From Thiotrichales bacterium (GTDB taxonomy: Bacteria > Pseudomonadota > Gammaproteobacteria > UWMA-0217), in the NCBI GenBank assembly GCA_024763135.1, contig JANTGD010000001.1, positions 1 to 54,002 on the forward strand: a stretch of DNA of 54,002 nt, in the 5' to 3' direction. The notes under the pieces were generated by a model that ran no database searches, was not told the origin of the DNA, and was given only the letters and a program-made list of their open reading frames with translations. This document shows positions 9,447 to 18,983 of this stretch, piece by piece. A program made the position numbers and the translations under genes. Each line of letters begins with the position of its first letter. Position 1 is the first letter of the stretch.

Positions 9447-10745
9447 ATGACTGCGATATCCGTAAATAAAGTCGCCAAATGTTATCCCATATATGATCGT
9501 CCGAGTGACCGACTGAAACAGATGCTTTTCAAAAACAAAAAGCGGTTTTTCAGAGAGTTTTGGGCATTAAATAATGTAAATTTCTCAGTATCGAAAGGTG
9601 AGACAGTAGGGATAATTGGTAAAAATGGTTCTGGTAAATCCACTCTACTACAAATTATCTGCAAAATACTTACCCCCACCAAGGGAGATGTCAAAGTCGA
9701 TGGCAAAGTGGCCGCTCTTCTAGAACTCGGCGCTGGCTTTAATCCTGAATTTTCTGGGATAGAAAATATTTTTATGGCGGCCTCAATATACGGCCTCACT
9801 AAAGAAGAAACATCCAGACGCATGGATTCAATAATCTCTTTTGCTGACATCGGGGAACACCTAGACCAGCCAGTCAAAACCTATTCAAGCGGCATGTATG
9901 TACGGCTCGCATTCGCGGTGATTGCTCATGTAGATGCCGACATTCTGGTAATTGACGAAGCGCTAGCCGTAGGTGATGCTATATTCACGCAAAAATGTAT
10001 GCGGTTTATTAGGGAATTCAAAAAAACGGGCACTTTATTATTTGTCAGTCACGATATGAACTCAGTATTAAGTTTATGTGATAAAGCAATTTGGCTGGAT
10101 AATGGTACTATTGTTCAACAAGGCTCCTCCAAACAGGTAGCTGAAGACTATCTTCAGTCTACCCTACAATCCGTATACGGAAACGATGCTCAACTTGAGC
10201 GAGTAAATAATAAAGAAGTCCCTGAACCATCCAGTGCTGACGTTAAACTCGATTATGATTCTCAACTCGAATTCCAAGAAAACCTCGTCGATGCGAAGGG
10301 TTGGTCATCAGGTGCAGGAAAAATAATATCAATTGAGATGAAATCTTTATCTAATGAGGTTAATAACCTATACAAAGGTGGTGAGAAGGTAAACCTGATC
10401 ATTCGCGCAGAAATTTACCAAGACTTCGACAGACCCATTATAGGTTTCCTCGTGCGTGATAGGCTAGGGCAAGACCTTTTCGGAGAAAACACACTTGGTT
10501 TTACAAAGCTTAGTCCAACACCTGCTAAAGCAGGTGATACTTTAGAGTCTTGCTTTACATTCACTTTACCCATGTTGCCTAATGGCGAATACGTTGTAAT
10601 GGCCTCTCTAGCAAATGGTGATCTGTATAATAACATCCAACATCATTGGTTGCATGACGCATTTGTATTGACAGTTTCGTCCTCTAAAGTCCGTTGGGGG
10701 CTTGTCGGCATTCCTTTTGAACAAGTTTCGCTAAATAAAATCTAA
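9447..10745 (+). CDS. wzt: O-polysaccharide ABC exporter, ATPase with glycan-binding tail (Wzt)
   Basis: This is the ATP-binding subunit that drives glycan export with Wzm. It has Walker A GKNGSGKST (58-66), the ABC signature YSSGMYVRLA (146-155) and Walker B ILVIDEA (165-172). At 432 aa it is longer than a bare ATPase. Residues ~280-430 resemble the Wzt C-terminal beta-sandwich domain, which in E. coli O8/O9a recognises the modified chain end. That suits a locus carrying a methyltransferase-glycosyltransferase gene immediately downstream, whose ATG overlaps this stop codon by one base. Confidence 0.93.
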   Translation: MTAISVNKVAKCYPIYDRPSDRLKQMLFKNKKRFFREFWALNNVNFSVSKGETVGIIGKNGSGKSTLLQIICKILTPTKGDVKVDGKVAALLELGAGFNPEFSGIENIFMAASIYGLTKEETSRRMDSIISFADIGEHLDQPVKTYSSGMYVRLAFAVIAHVDADILVIDEALAVGDAIFTQKCMRFIREFKKTGTLLFVSHDMNSVLSLCDKAIWLDNGTIVQQGSSKQVAEDYLQSTLQSVYGNDAQLERVNNKEVPEPSSADVKLDYDSQLEFQENLVDAKGWSSGAGKIISIEMKSLSNEVNNLYKGGEKVNLIIRAEIYQDFDRPIIGFLVRDRLGQDLFGENTLGFTKLSPTPAKAGDTLESCFTFTLPMLPNGEYVVMASLANGDLYNNIQHHWLHDAFVLTVSSSKVRWGLVGIPFEQVSLNKI

Positions 10746-13690
10746 TGGATAATTTAAAAGATATATATAGGTCTCATACCGGAAAAGTCTCAGATAAATG
10801 GGAGCTGTATCTCGATGAGTATACACGTCTTCTCAATAAATTCCGTAACGAACCAATATCTATTTTAGAAATTGGCATTCAAAATGGAGGCTCGTTAGAG
10901 ATTTGGTCAAAATATTTTGCTGCAGCAAAATCGATACTAGGATGTGATATTGACTCAAATTGTGAGAATCTTCGTTATGACGATGAGCGTATAAATGTCA
11001 TAGTTGGAGACGTGAACGATGACTCCACAAAATCCAGAATCATCGAACTAAATAATAGATTTGACATTATAATTGATGACGGGTCGCATACTTCTGCAGA
11101 CATCATAGAAACTTTTGTAAACTACTATCCTTTTCTAAACGAAGGCGGACTTTATATTGTTGAGGACATACATTGCAGCTACTGGAAAGAATTTGGTGGC
11201 GGTCTTTACTCACCATTTACCGCTATTGAGTTTTTTAAAAAGCTTACCGATGTTATTAACCATGAACACTGGGGAATAGAAAGTAGCACAGAGCAATTTC
11301 TATCCCGGATAATTGGAGTTTACGACATACACCCAGAGCATTTCATTAAAACGTTAAATAGCATACATTCAATTAGCTTTGCAAACTCCTTAGTCACAAT
11401 AAATAAATTAACTACCCCATATCATGGATTAGGGAATAGAGTAATATCTGGTAACTCTGCCAGTGTCAACAATGAAGTCATATCTCTAGGAGGGTGCACA
11501 TCAGTAGCCCCGCCTCAAACTGAAAATAAATGGTCAACTCTTCAGTGCTCCCCTAGCGAATCTTTTGAATCTCTCCAACAAGAGCTCACAGAGCGTACAA
11601 ATCTAAATTTATCGCTACAAAATAAAATAGATGATTTACACGAGAAACTCATTTTAAGCGAGGCCAAAAACTCCGACCTCAATAAGAATTTAGCTGAACT
11701 ATCAAAGAATCTGGAGTCTTCCACCGATAAACTAGCCAAACAAAAACTGAAGGCCGCTGAATATAAAGAAAATATAGATAAATTATCATTTAATTATCAG
11801 TCAATGCTGAATTCAACATCCTGGAAAATTACTAAACCGATAAGAAATCTATCTGTCTATCTTTCAAAATTCAAACATTTAGTACACGGTATCAATCAAA
11901 AACAATTAGTAAAAAGGTTTCTCACGCTACCTAAAGTATATTCGTTATCAAACCGATTCCTGAGTGGCTTTCTCCATAAAAGCACTTCAGTAACGGAGGA
12001 TACTGACAATAAATCGTATCATTCTTGGTATGAATCGAGGTATAACTCAGACAAAGTATCGCGATGGTCTGAAGATACTAAATCGCTTGAGTTTAGCCCA
12101 CTTATTTCAATCATCATGCCGGTGCATAGGCCATGTATACAACATTTCAGTTGTGCTGTTGATTCTGTTCTCGCTCAATCATATAGTAATTGGGAGCTTT
12201 GTATCGTAGATGATGCTTCAAATCTAGCGAATCTCACCAAGATTATTGCAGATTACGCTTCCAACGACACTAGAATTAAATTCACAGAAAATCTGAACAA
12301 TCAACACATATCACTTTCTTCTAACGAAGCACTTGAGTTGGCATCAGGTGATTATTTTATTTTGCTTGATCACGATGACGTGCTCCCAAATTTTGCTCTC
12401 TCTGTTCTTGCTTTAAGTATCGCAAAACATCCTGATGCAGAGTTTTTCTATAGTGATGAAGACCGAATCACAGAAAGCAACACCCTTGTTAAGCCATTTT
12501 TTAAGCCTGATTGGTCTCCACATCTTTTATATTCTCAAAACTATATCACACATCTCACGTGTTTTAAAAAGTCTTTATATGAAAAGTGCGGAGGATTTCG
12601 GAAAGGTTTAGAGGGTGCGCAAGACTATGATTTATTTTTACGTTATTGTTATGCTGCAAATGAAATAATACATATTCCAGAGATTCTATACCATTGGCGT
12701 GAACATGGCTTATCAACTTCACTGAACTCAGATTCAAAACCATATGCACACGACGCCGGCCTATCCGCTCTAAGAGATCATCTACATAATAAATATCCCA
12801 AACAGTTCAAAGGAGACATCGAGAGTAATTTTCTTTTTACATATTCACCAAGATTTTTATTAAGCCCCTCCTCGCTTGTTTCCATCATCATTCCCACAAA
12901 AGACAAAATTGACTTATTAAAAAAGTGCATTGATAGCATACTAAGCAAATCACTATGGAAAAATTTCGAAATACTGGTTATCAATAACAACTCCACTGAA
13001 GACAAGAGCTTTGCATATTTTGAAAAAATTTCTCAACACCCTAATATTAGGGTTATCGATGCGCCTATTCCTTTCAACTGGTCTAAAGTTAATAATATAG
13101 GAGCTAGTCATGCTCAGGGCGACGTTTTTGTTTTTTTAAATAATGATATTGAAATCATTACACCTGATTGGATAAATATTCTTGCAAGCTACAGCTTACT
13201 TCCAGACGTCGGCACCGTAGGACCTCTGTTATTATATGAAAACGATACAATTCAACACGCGGGAGCAATTGTGGGAATGAATGGATGGGCAGATCATGTC
13301 TTCAAATCATTACCCCCTAAACATCACGTAGGCCCATTTGTATCTCCGCTCATATCTCGTAATGTACTCGCAGTAACCGGTGCATGTACGAGTATTGAAG
13401 CTGCAAAATTCAAAGAACTCGGCGGATATGATGAAGAATTTATTATTTGTGGGAGTGATATTGAGCTAGGCGTTAGAAGTTCTAAGAAGGGTTATTACAA
13501 CGTTTATACACCAGATGTGAGATTATATCATTTTGAATCCATGACTAGAGATAACTACGTTCCCGAAGTAGATTTCGTAAACTCAGATATAAAATATGCA
13601 CCTTACCGCACAGATCAAACTGACCCTTTCTTTAACCCTAATCTAGATATTTTCAATACAACCCCGAACATCTGCGCCAATGACAAATAG
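10745..13690 (+). CDS. Three-domain methyltransferase and double GT2 glycosyltransferase (WsaE-like)
   Basis: This 981-aa protein has three parts. Residues 1-~220 form a class I SAM methyltransferase with motif I LEIGIQNGGS (41-50) and an IIDDGSH strand. Residues ~270-350 are predicted coiled coil. After an NSTSWKITKPIR linker come two GT-A domains: the first (~450-690) with LLDHDD, the second (~705-950) with FLNNDIE and GGYDEEF. The order resembles WsaE of Geobacillus S-layer glycan synthesis, which elongates and methyl-caps a polyrhamnan. I infer chain polymerisation with termination by methylation, read by the Wzt tail. It overlaps the next gene by 11 bp. Sugar specificity cannot be read from sequence. 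Confidence 0.85.
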   Translation: MDNLKDIYRSHTGKVSDKWELYLDEYTRLLNKFRNEPISILEIGIQNGGSLEIWSKYFAAAKSILGCDIDSNCENLRYDDERINVIVGDVNDDSTKSRIIELNNRFDIIIDDGSHTSADIIETFVNYYPFLNEGGLYIVEDIHCSYWKEFGGGLYSPFTAIEFFKKLTDVINHEHWGIESSTEQFLSRIIGVYDIHPEHFIKTLNSIHSISFANSLVTINKLTTPYHGLGNRVISGNSASVNNEVISLGGCTSVAPPQTENKWSTLQCSPSESFESLQQELTERTNLNLSLQNKIDDLHEKLILSEAKNSDLNKNLAELSKNLESSTDKLAKQKLKAAEYKENIDKLSFNYQSMLNSTSWKITKPIRNLSVYLSKFKHLVHGINQKQLVKRFLTLPKVYSLSNRFLSGFLHKSTSVTEDTDNKSYHSWYESRYNSDKVSRWSEDTKSLEFSPLISIIMPVHRPCIQHFSCAVDSVLAQSYSNWELCIVDDASNLANLTKIIADYASNDTRIKFTENLNNQHISLSSNEALELASGDYFILLDHDDVLPNFALSVLALSIAKHPDAEFFYSDEDRITESNTLVKPFFKPDWSPHLLYSQNYITHLTCFKKSLYEKCGGFRKGLEGAQDYDLFLRYCYAANEIIHIPEILYHWREHGLSTSLNSDSKPYAHDAGLSALRDHLHNKYPKQFKGDIESNFLFTYSPRFLLSPSSLVSIIIPTKDKIDLLKKCIDSILSKSLWKNFEILVINNNSTEDKSFAYFEKISQHPNIRVIDAPIPFNWSKVNNIGASHAQGDVFVFLNNDIEIITPDWINILASYSLLPDVGTVGPLLLYENDTIQHAGAIVGMNGWADHVFKSLPPKHHVGPFVSPLISRNVLAVTGACTSIEAAKFKELGGYDEEFIICGSDIELGVRSSKKGYYNVYTPDVRLYHFESMTRDNYVPEVDFVNSDIKYAPYRTDQTDPFFNPNLDIFNTTPNICANDK

Positions 13691-14975
13691 TAAGATTTTA
13701 AGATTTCTTTTACGATCTAGAACAATCCTCCATTTTGCCAAAGAACTCTGCAGTGCAAGCAGAAACGAAGATACAATAAGGATCTCTATTCCAGAAACCA
13801 CCCCTTTTTCTTTATCCTCATCAAACATAAAGAAAATTCGATTAAACTTAGTAGTGCCTGGCATATCAGAAAGATATATTTTTGGCGGAATCGCCACAGC
13901 TTTGAAACTGTTTGAATCGGTTGCTGATGATAACTACGATCTACGAATTATTGTCTCTGACGAACAAGTAGCAATACCCGCTGAAGGAAAATTTTATTCT
14001 AATTGGGAGCCTGCGCCTTTAAACCATCCCGATAAAACTGGAAACATAATTACCGTAGCTGGAGATAGATATAACAAATCCTTGCCTATCAGAGAAAATG
14101 ATTTTTTTATAGCGACGGCTTGGTGGACTGCATATTCTGTCTTGGATGTTATAAAATGGCAGAAAAATAACTTTAGCGTTAATGATAGAAAATTTACTTA
14201 TTTAATTCAAGATTTTGAGCCTAATTTCTATCCGTGGTCTACTCGCTATGCAAAAGCACTGTCGACGTACCAACATTCCAATTCAACTATTGCCGTATTC
14301 AACACTTCGTTGCTAAAGGAATACTTTATAGATCAAGGCTTACATTTTAAAGATAGCTTTCATTTCGAGCCTCAGTTAAATGAGCGTTTAAAGAAATACA
14401 TAAATAATATCGATTCAACGTCAAAAAAAAAGAAATTAATCATATATGGCCGACCTTCCACTGAACGTAATGCTTTTGAGCTTATCATTGAAGTATTGAT
14501 GCTTTGGTCGTCACGTTTAGAAGGATCACAACATTGGGAGCTTATTTCACTAGGAGAACATCATGAAGACATATCATTAAATAACGGCGTCATACTTCGC
14601 TCAAGGGGAAAAGTCTCTTTGGACGAATATGCACAGCATTTAGTGGAATGTTCAGTTGGACTTTCTTTGATGGTTTCTCCACACCCTAGCTATCCGCCTC
14701 TAGAAATAGCTGCGTTTGGCGGGATTTCAGTCACTAACAACTTTTCTAATAAAGACCTTTCTACCTTACATCCAAATATCCTAAGCACACCTTCATTTGA
14801 TGCTGAATCCATTTCAGATTTATTAATTAACGCATGCAGTTCTGCTTTAAAAAAATCATTTAACTTAAAAAACAATCAGCATGATGGGTTTTTCTTCCTT
14901 AAAAACGAGGATCAGTTTAATTTTTCTAGTATTTTACGAAAAAAACTTATCACGCAACGTTCAAATAATATTTAG
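13680..14975 (+). CDS. WsaF-like GT4-type glycosyltransferase
   Basis: This 431-aa cytoplasmic protein resembles WsaF, a beta-1,2-rhamnosyltransferase of the GT-B fold. Visible family features are the N-terminal LVVPGISERYIFGGI strand-loop, LIQDFEPNFYPW near the domain hinge, IIYGRPSTERNAFELI at the start of the C-terminal Rossmann half, and SPHPSYPPLEIAAFGG, the acceptor/NDP site with the conserved Glu. It follows and overlaps the WsaE-like gene, the pairing seen in rhamnan-type clusters, so transfer of rhamnose from dTDP-Rha is likely but inferred. Confidence 0.82.
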   Translation: MTNSKILRFLLRSRTILHFAKELCSASRNEDTIRISIPETTPFSLSSSNIKKIRLNLVVPGISERYIFGGIATALKLFESVADDNYDLRIIVSDEQVAIPAEGKFYSNWEPAPLNHPDKTGNIITVAGDRYNKSLPIRENDFFIATAWWTAYSVLDVIKWQKNNFSVNDRKFTYLIQDFEPNFYPWSTRYAKALSTYQHSNSTIAVFNTSLLKEYFIDQGLHFKDSFHFEPQLNERLKKYINNIDSTSKKKKLIIYGRPSTERNAFELIIEVLMLWSSRLEGSQHWELISLGEHHEDISLNNGVILRSRGKVSLDEYAQHLVECSVGLSLMVSPHPSYPPLEIAAFGGISVTNNFSNKDLSTLHPNILSTPSFDAESISDLLINACSSALKKSFNLKNNQHDGFFFLKNEDQFNFSSILRKKLITQRSNNI

Positions 14976-14993
14976 ATGTTTTCTTTATAGCGC

Positions 14994-15911
14994 ATGTCCC
15001 GTAACTCAACAGCAACAAAAGTATGTGCTAGCATCGTAATTTACAAACAATGCCCAGAAACACTTAGCACGTTAATTAATTCTTTGCTGCATCAGGCAGA
15101 GCAAATTATAATTGTGGACAATAATGAATCGCCATCTTTATCTCCGACGGATGGCCGTATTGTATATTTTCCTAACAATGAAAACTTGGGGATCTCTAGG
15201 GGACATAACATATCATTTCAATGGGCAGAAAAAAACAATTTTACTCACCTTTTAACTTTCGATCAAGACAGCTCCATAGACACCACACTGATTGAGAAAC
15301 TATTACAAGCTGAACACACGTTAATCGATCAAGGGCATAATGTAGCTTGTGTAGGACCAAGTTTTATAGATCCTAGAAATCAATTTACTGCACCATTTAT
15401 CACCCTATCTGGCTGGAAAATAATTAAAAAAAGCTGCGACAATGAAAACACCAACTTCATATCGGTGGATTATCTGATAACGTCCGGATCATTATTCAAT
15501 TTAAAAGCCTCAAAGGAAATAGGTTACTTTGATGAGCTTTTATTTATTGATTACGTTGATATCGAGTGGGGTCTACGTGCAAAGTCTATGGGATACAAGC
15601 TGTTTGGAATCTGCGACGCAACCATGCAACACACGATAGGTGATCCACCACTTAAATTAAGATTCATTAATAAGAAAATTCCACTTCACAGCCCATTGAG
15701 ACATTATTATCATTTTCGTAACGCGATTTTGATTTATAAACGACCTTATATCATCACGAAGTGGATAGTCAATGATTCAATAAGACTTGCTATAAAATAT
15801 TTTGTATATTCTTTTTTTGCCCCAAAAGCTAAAGCGCACTTTACCATGATCAATAAAGGTATTCTTCATGGCGTTATTGGTATTTCAGGAAAATATACTA
15901 CTAAAAAATAG
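14994..15911 (+). CDS. GT2 rhamnosyltransferase-like protein
   Basis: This 305-aa GT-A family 2 transferase has CASIVIYKQCPETL at the N-terminus, LLTFDQDSSID as its DXD-type metal site (about residue 86), and DYVDIEWGLRAKSMGY, the acceptor/base region typical of bacterial rhamnosyltransferases. The C-terminal ~60 residues are hydrophobic/basic and may touch the membrane. It is the fourth glycosyl-transfer protein in the plus-strand cluster. Donor dTDP-rhamnose is inferred from the nearby rml genes. Confidence 0.82.
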   Translation: MSRNSTATKVCASIVIYKQCPETLSTLINSLLHQAEQIIIVDNNESPSLSPTDGRIVYFPNNENLGISRGHNISFQWAEKNNFTHLLTFDQDSSIDTTLIEKLLQAEHTLIDQGHNVACVGPSFIDPRNQFTAPFITLSGWKIIKKSCDNENTNFISVDYLITSGSLFNLKASKEIGYFDELLFIDYVDIEWGLRAKSMGYKLFGICDATMQHTIGDPPLKLRFINKKIPLHSPLRHYYHFRNAILIYKRPYIITKWIVNDSIRLAIKYFVYSFFAPKAKAHFTMINKGILHGVIGISGKYTTKK

Positions 15912-15925
15912 GTCAGGCACACCAA

Positions 15926-16801
15926 GTGGCTATAGAGTACAAACATCACGATGCTGGGATTACATTAGTTACTATTAATTTTAATGCTGGCCTGTTACTG
16001 AAGGATTGCATCTCTAGCGCCCTATCGTCAACTTTAGTGCGTTACGTTTATGTCATCGACAATGCCTCAACTGATAATAGTCTTTCATCACTGGAGGCTG
16101 AAATCAGCGATACTCGGCTCAAAGTATTCAGGAATACCTCGAATGTCGGTTTTGGAAGCGCAAATAATCAAGCGCTCAAACTGATAGATACAGAGTATAT
16201 ACTCCTGCTTAACCCTGACTGCATCGTATCTAAAGAAGCAATTGACCAGCTCGTGTTAGCTGCTCAAGCAGACATTAATTCTGGGCTTTTGGGCCCGCTT
16301 ATACTAAATGAAGACGGAAGCGAACAACGGGGTTGTCGTCGACGCGAACCTAAACCTGAGCTGCTTCTAAAAACGTTATTGAGCGCAAAGAGAGGCGGAA
16401 TCAACCAAGTAGGAGCGCCCCTGTCCAAGGAACCGCAAACCGTAGACGCTATTTCTGGCGCTTGTATGCTGGTTCGTCGCGATGCGCTGTTTGATGTTGG
16501 CCTTTTCGACGAAGATTACTTTTTACATTTCGAAGATTTGGACTGGTGCAAACGATTTTGGCTTAAAGGTTGGAAAGTTCTTTTCGTTCCTGCCTCAACA
16601 GTCGTACACGCCCAGGGCGCTTGCAGCCGCAGAAGCCGTTTAAGTGTTGAAAGGCATAAAATCAACGGCCTCAAGCGCTATTATAAAAAATACTATGACA
16701 AAGAATACTCGTCAATTAATCTTAATATGATCTATTTTTTAGTCTATCTTCGCTATCTTATCCTTGCTCCTGTATGGTTATGGAAAAACAGAAAACAGTA
16801 A
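15926..16801 (+). CDS. GT2 glycosyltransferase, WbbL-like
   Basis: This 291-aa GT-A protein shows YVIDNASTDNS near residue 45, LLLNPDC (metal-binding region, about 94), GACMLVRRDALFDVG and HFEDLDWCKRFW, the common order in WbbL/rhamnosyl transferases. Translation appears to begin at GTG 15926; no stronger start is in frame nearby. A short basic and hydrophobic C-terminus could associate with the membrane. It overlaps the following SDR gene by 28 bp, so the two are probably co-translated. G+C is higher here than in the genes just upstream. Confidence 0.82.
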   Translation: MAIEYKHHDAGITLVTINFNAGLLLKDCISSALSSTLVRYVYVIDNASTDNSLSSLEAEISDTRLKVFRNTSNVGFGSANNQALKLIDTEYILLLNPDCIVSKEAIDQLVLAAQADINSGLLGPLILNEDGSEQRGCRRREPKPELLLKTLLSAKRGGINQVGAPLSKEPQTVDAISGACMLVRRDALFDVGLFDEDYFLHFEDLDWCKRFWLKGWKVLFVPASTVVHAQGACSRRSRLSVERHKINGLKRYYKKYYDKEYSSINLNMIYFLVYLRYLILAPVWLWKNRKQ

Positions 16802-17676
16802 CGCGCATCTCTGTTACAGGTGCAACGAGTATTGTAGGCCACTTCCTTTTACCTTTGCTCAGGAACTCCCCAACACCTATTCGTGCCATTAGCCGTTCTT
16901 CTGATCCTTTTATTACACCTAAGGAGCAGGTCTCGCTTCAAACATGGCATAGAGTCGACCTGAGCAAAGAAGTGGTTGAGTTTTTAGAACAAGAAACTCT
17001 TATTCATTTGGCTCCAATTTGGTTGTTGCCTGATCTTTTAGATCGCGCTCCTATCAAACCGATGCGTGTTATCGCCTTTAGTTCCACCAGCATGTTCACT
17101 AAAAAAGATTCACCCTCCAAGAGGGATCAACTTCTCGTAAAAAAATTGCAACATGCGGAGCATAACTCAATTCAACGATGCGAGGCACTTGGCATTCCAT
17201 GGACTATTCTCCGCCCTACAATGATTTACGGTGGTCGCCTCGATAAAAATATCAGTAGAATAGCTTCTTTTATTCAGCGTTATGGCTTCTTTTTGTTGCC
17301 TCGCCAAAGCGCTGGATTACGAATGCCTGTCCATGCGGGGGATCTTGCTACCGCGACGCTACGGATTCTGAATAATCCATGTACCGCTAACAAAGAGTAT
17401 AATTTGGGTGGAGGGGAATCCCTGCCCTACTATGAGCTGGTCACCAGAATATTCTCAACATTAGACAAAAAACCTAGAATCATCTCAGTTCCTTTTTCTT
17501 ATATAGCGACGATGCTACACATCGCGAACGCGTTTCATTTAATAGCGGATGCTGATACTGAGATACTCAGACGCATGAGCGAAGATCTGGTTTTTGATCA
17601 CACGCTGGCAGTTGTCGATTTCGACTACTCACCAAGACCCTTTCGCCCTAACAGGGATGATCTCCGGATTGACTAA
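16774..17676 (+). CDS. Extended SDR protein lacking the catalytic Tyr
   Basis: This 300-aa protein of the NAD-dependent epimerase/dehydratase fold has a nucleotide-binding ISVTGATSIVGHFL start and a typical ILRPTMIYGG strand. At the usual YxxxK site the sequence reads LLVKK within RDQLLVKKLQHAEHN, so the Tyr appears to be Leu while the Lys remains. By position it could be the 4-reductase that finishes the WbpM product (as WbpV does for QuiNAc). The missing Tyr weakens that and a non-catalytic or different role is possible. It is the last gene of the plus-strand cluster. Confidence 0.65.
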   Translation: MVMEKQKTVTRISVTGATSIVGHFLLPLLRNSPTPIRAISRSSDPFITPKEQVSLQTWHRVDLSKEVVEFLEQETLIHLAPIWLLPDLLDRAPIKPMRVIAFSSTSMFTKKDSPSKRDQLLVKKLQHAEHNSIQRCEALGIPWTILRPTMIYGGRLDKNISRIASFIQRYGFFLLPRQSAGLRMPVHAGDLATATLRILNNPCTANKEYNLGGGESLPYYELVTRIFSTLDKKPRIISVPFSYIATMLHIANAFHLIADADTEILRRMSEDLVFDHTLAVVDFDYSPRPFRPNRDDLRID

Positions 17677-17708
17677 GGGAATCTATAGCAAATGCGTTTA
17701 ACAGGCTG

Positions 17709-17876
17709 TTAAGGAAGCTCTGATCAATTCGTAACGCGGCATCTTGCGGCCCAAAATCGCCCACTGCTGCCTGGCGCATCTTCGCAATAGCCAGCAATTA
17801 CCTGCGATCCGCACCTTGAACTGGATGATTTTTCACCACAATCTGCTCGCGCCAGAATTAATCAGAGCGTCCTTAA
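17709..17876. mobile_element. TTAA-ended 168-bp miniature element, copy A
   Basis: This non-coding element is bounded by TTAA at both ends, with inverted termini (AAGGAAGCTCTGATCAATT and AATTAATCAGAGCGTCCTT). Its reverse complement aligns end to end with 23920-24087 and 28396-28562. It fills most of the 278-bp gap between the convergent glycan-transferase and nucleotide-sugar operons. The left flank TAACAGGCTG resembles the terminus of the unrelated element at 40322-40465. Confidence 0.7.
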
Positions 17877-17954
17877 ATTGATTCGCAATGCCGTGGACTA
17901 CAAGGGTAGAGAATTTTCTACCAGATTTCTGAGAACCACCGTATCGCTTGAGAG

Positions 17955-18983
17955 CTAATGGACGCGATACCTATAATAATCTAGAAACCAGTCTGCAAAT
18001 CGTTGGACCCCAATTTTCAGAGGTGTTGCGGGCTGGTATCCGAAGTCTGCGACCAGGTCATCCACGTTCGCATAGGTATTGAGCATATCCCCAGGCTGGA
18101 GTGGTAATAGATTTTTCTTTGCTTGTTTGCCAAGCGCGGACTCCAACGCCTCTATATATTTAAGCAGCTCAATGGGCTGGTTACTCCCAATATTATAGAC
18201 ACGCCAAGGCGCCATACTCGTACCAGGGTCGGGAGATTCCCCAGTCCAATCAGGATTTGGCCTGGCGGGCTGATCTACCACTCTTATGACACCTTCGACA
18301 ATGTCGTCGATATACGTGAAGTCGCGCTGGTGATGGCCGTAATTGTAAACATCAATAGGCTCTCCCTGCATAATCTTCTTTGCGAATTTAAGCATAGCCA
18401 TATCTGGACGGCTCCATGGGCCATATACGGTAAAAAACCGCAATCCAGTGGTAGGAAGCTCATAAAGATGCGAATAAGTGTGCGCCATTAACTCATTCGC
18501 TTTCTTAGACGCAGCATACAAGCTCAAAGGATGATCAACATTATCGTGCACAGAATAGGGCATTGATCGATTTGCGCCGTAGACCGAGCTTGAGGATGCG
18601 TAGACTAAATGTTTGACGCCATGGTGCCTGCAACCTTCCAATAAATGCGCAAAACCTACGATATTACTATCAACATAGGATAACGGGTTCTCTAAAGAAT
18701 AACGCACGCCGGCTTGAGCAGCTAAGTTTACGACGGTATCAAAGGCATTGTCCTTAAAAATTGCCTCTATCGCATCACGATCAGCCAAATCTGCTTTGAT
18801 GAATTGGAAGTGTTCCTGCTCCATCAGTCGTGCAAGACGGGCTTCTTTTAAAGAAACCTCGTAATAATCGTTGAGCACATCGAGGCCGACAACCGAGTCT
18901 CCCCTAGCGAGCAATGCCTCTGACAATGCAGCCCCAATGAAACCAGCAGCACCTGTGACGAGCACGTTCATAAGTCGCTTCAA
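17955..18983 (-). CDS. UDP-glucuronate 4-epimerase (CapI/GAE type)
   Basis: This 342-aa extended SDR converts UDP-GlcA to UDP-GalA. It has NAD-binding TGAAGFIG (10-17), ASSSSVYG near 129-136, and Y156/K160 in LYAASKK. The segment RFFTVYGPWSRPDMA is characteristic of UDP-glucuronate 4-epimerases. Its start overlaps the end of ugd by 4 bp, so product (UDP-GlcA) and consumer are made together. A Met at 18971 (MNVLVTG) is an alternative start. Confidence 0.88.
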   Translation of the reverse strand: MKRLMNVLVTGAAGFIGAALSEALLARGDSVVGLDVLNDYYEVSLKEARLARLMEQEHFQFIKADLADRDAIEAIFKDNAFDTVVNLAAQAGVRYSLENPLSYVDSNIVGFAHLLEGCRHHGVKHLVYASSSSVYGANRSMPYSVHDNVDHPLSLYAASKKANELMAHTYSHLYELPTTGLRFFTVYGPWSRPDMAMLKFAKKIMQGEPIDVYNYGHHQRDFTYIDDIVEGVIRVVDQPARPNPDWTGESPDPGTSMAPWRVYNIGSNQPIELLKYIEALESALGKQAKKNLLPLQPGDMLNTYANVDDLVADFGYQPATPLKIGVQRFADWFLDYYRYRVH

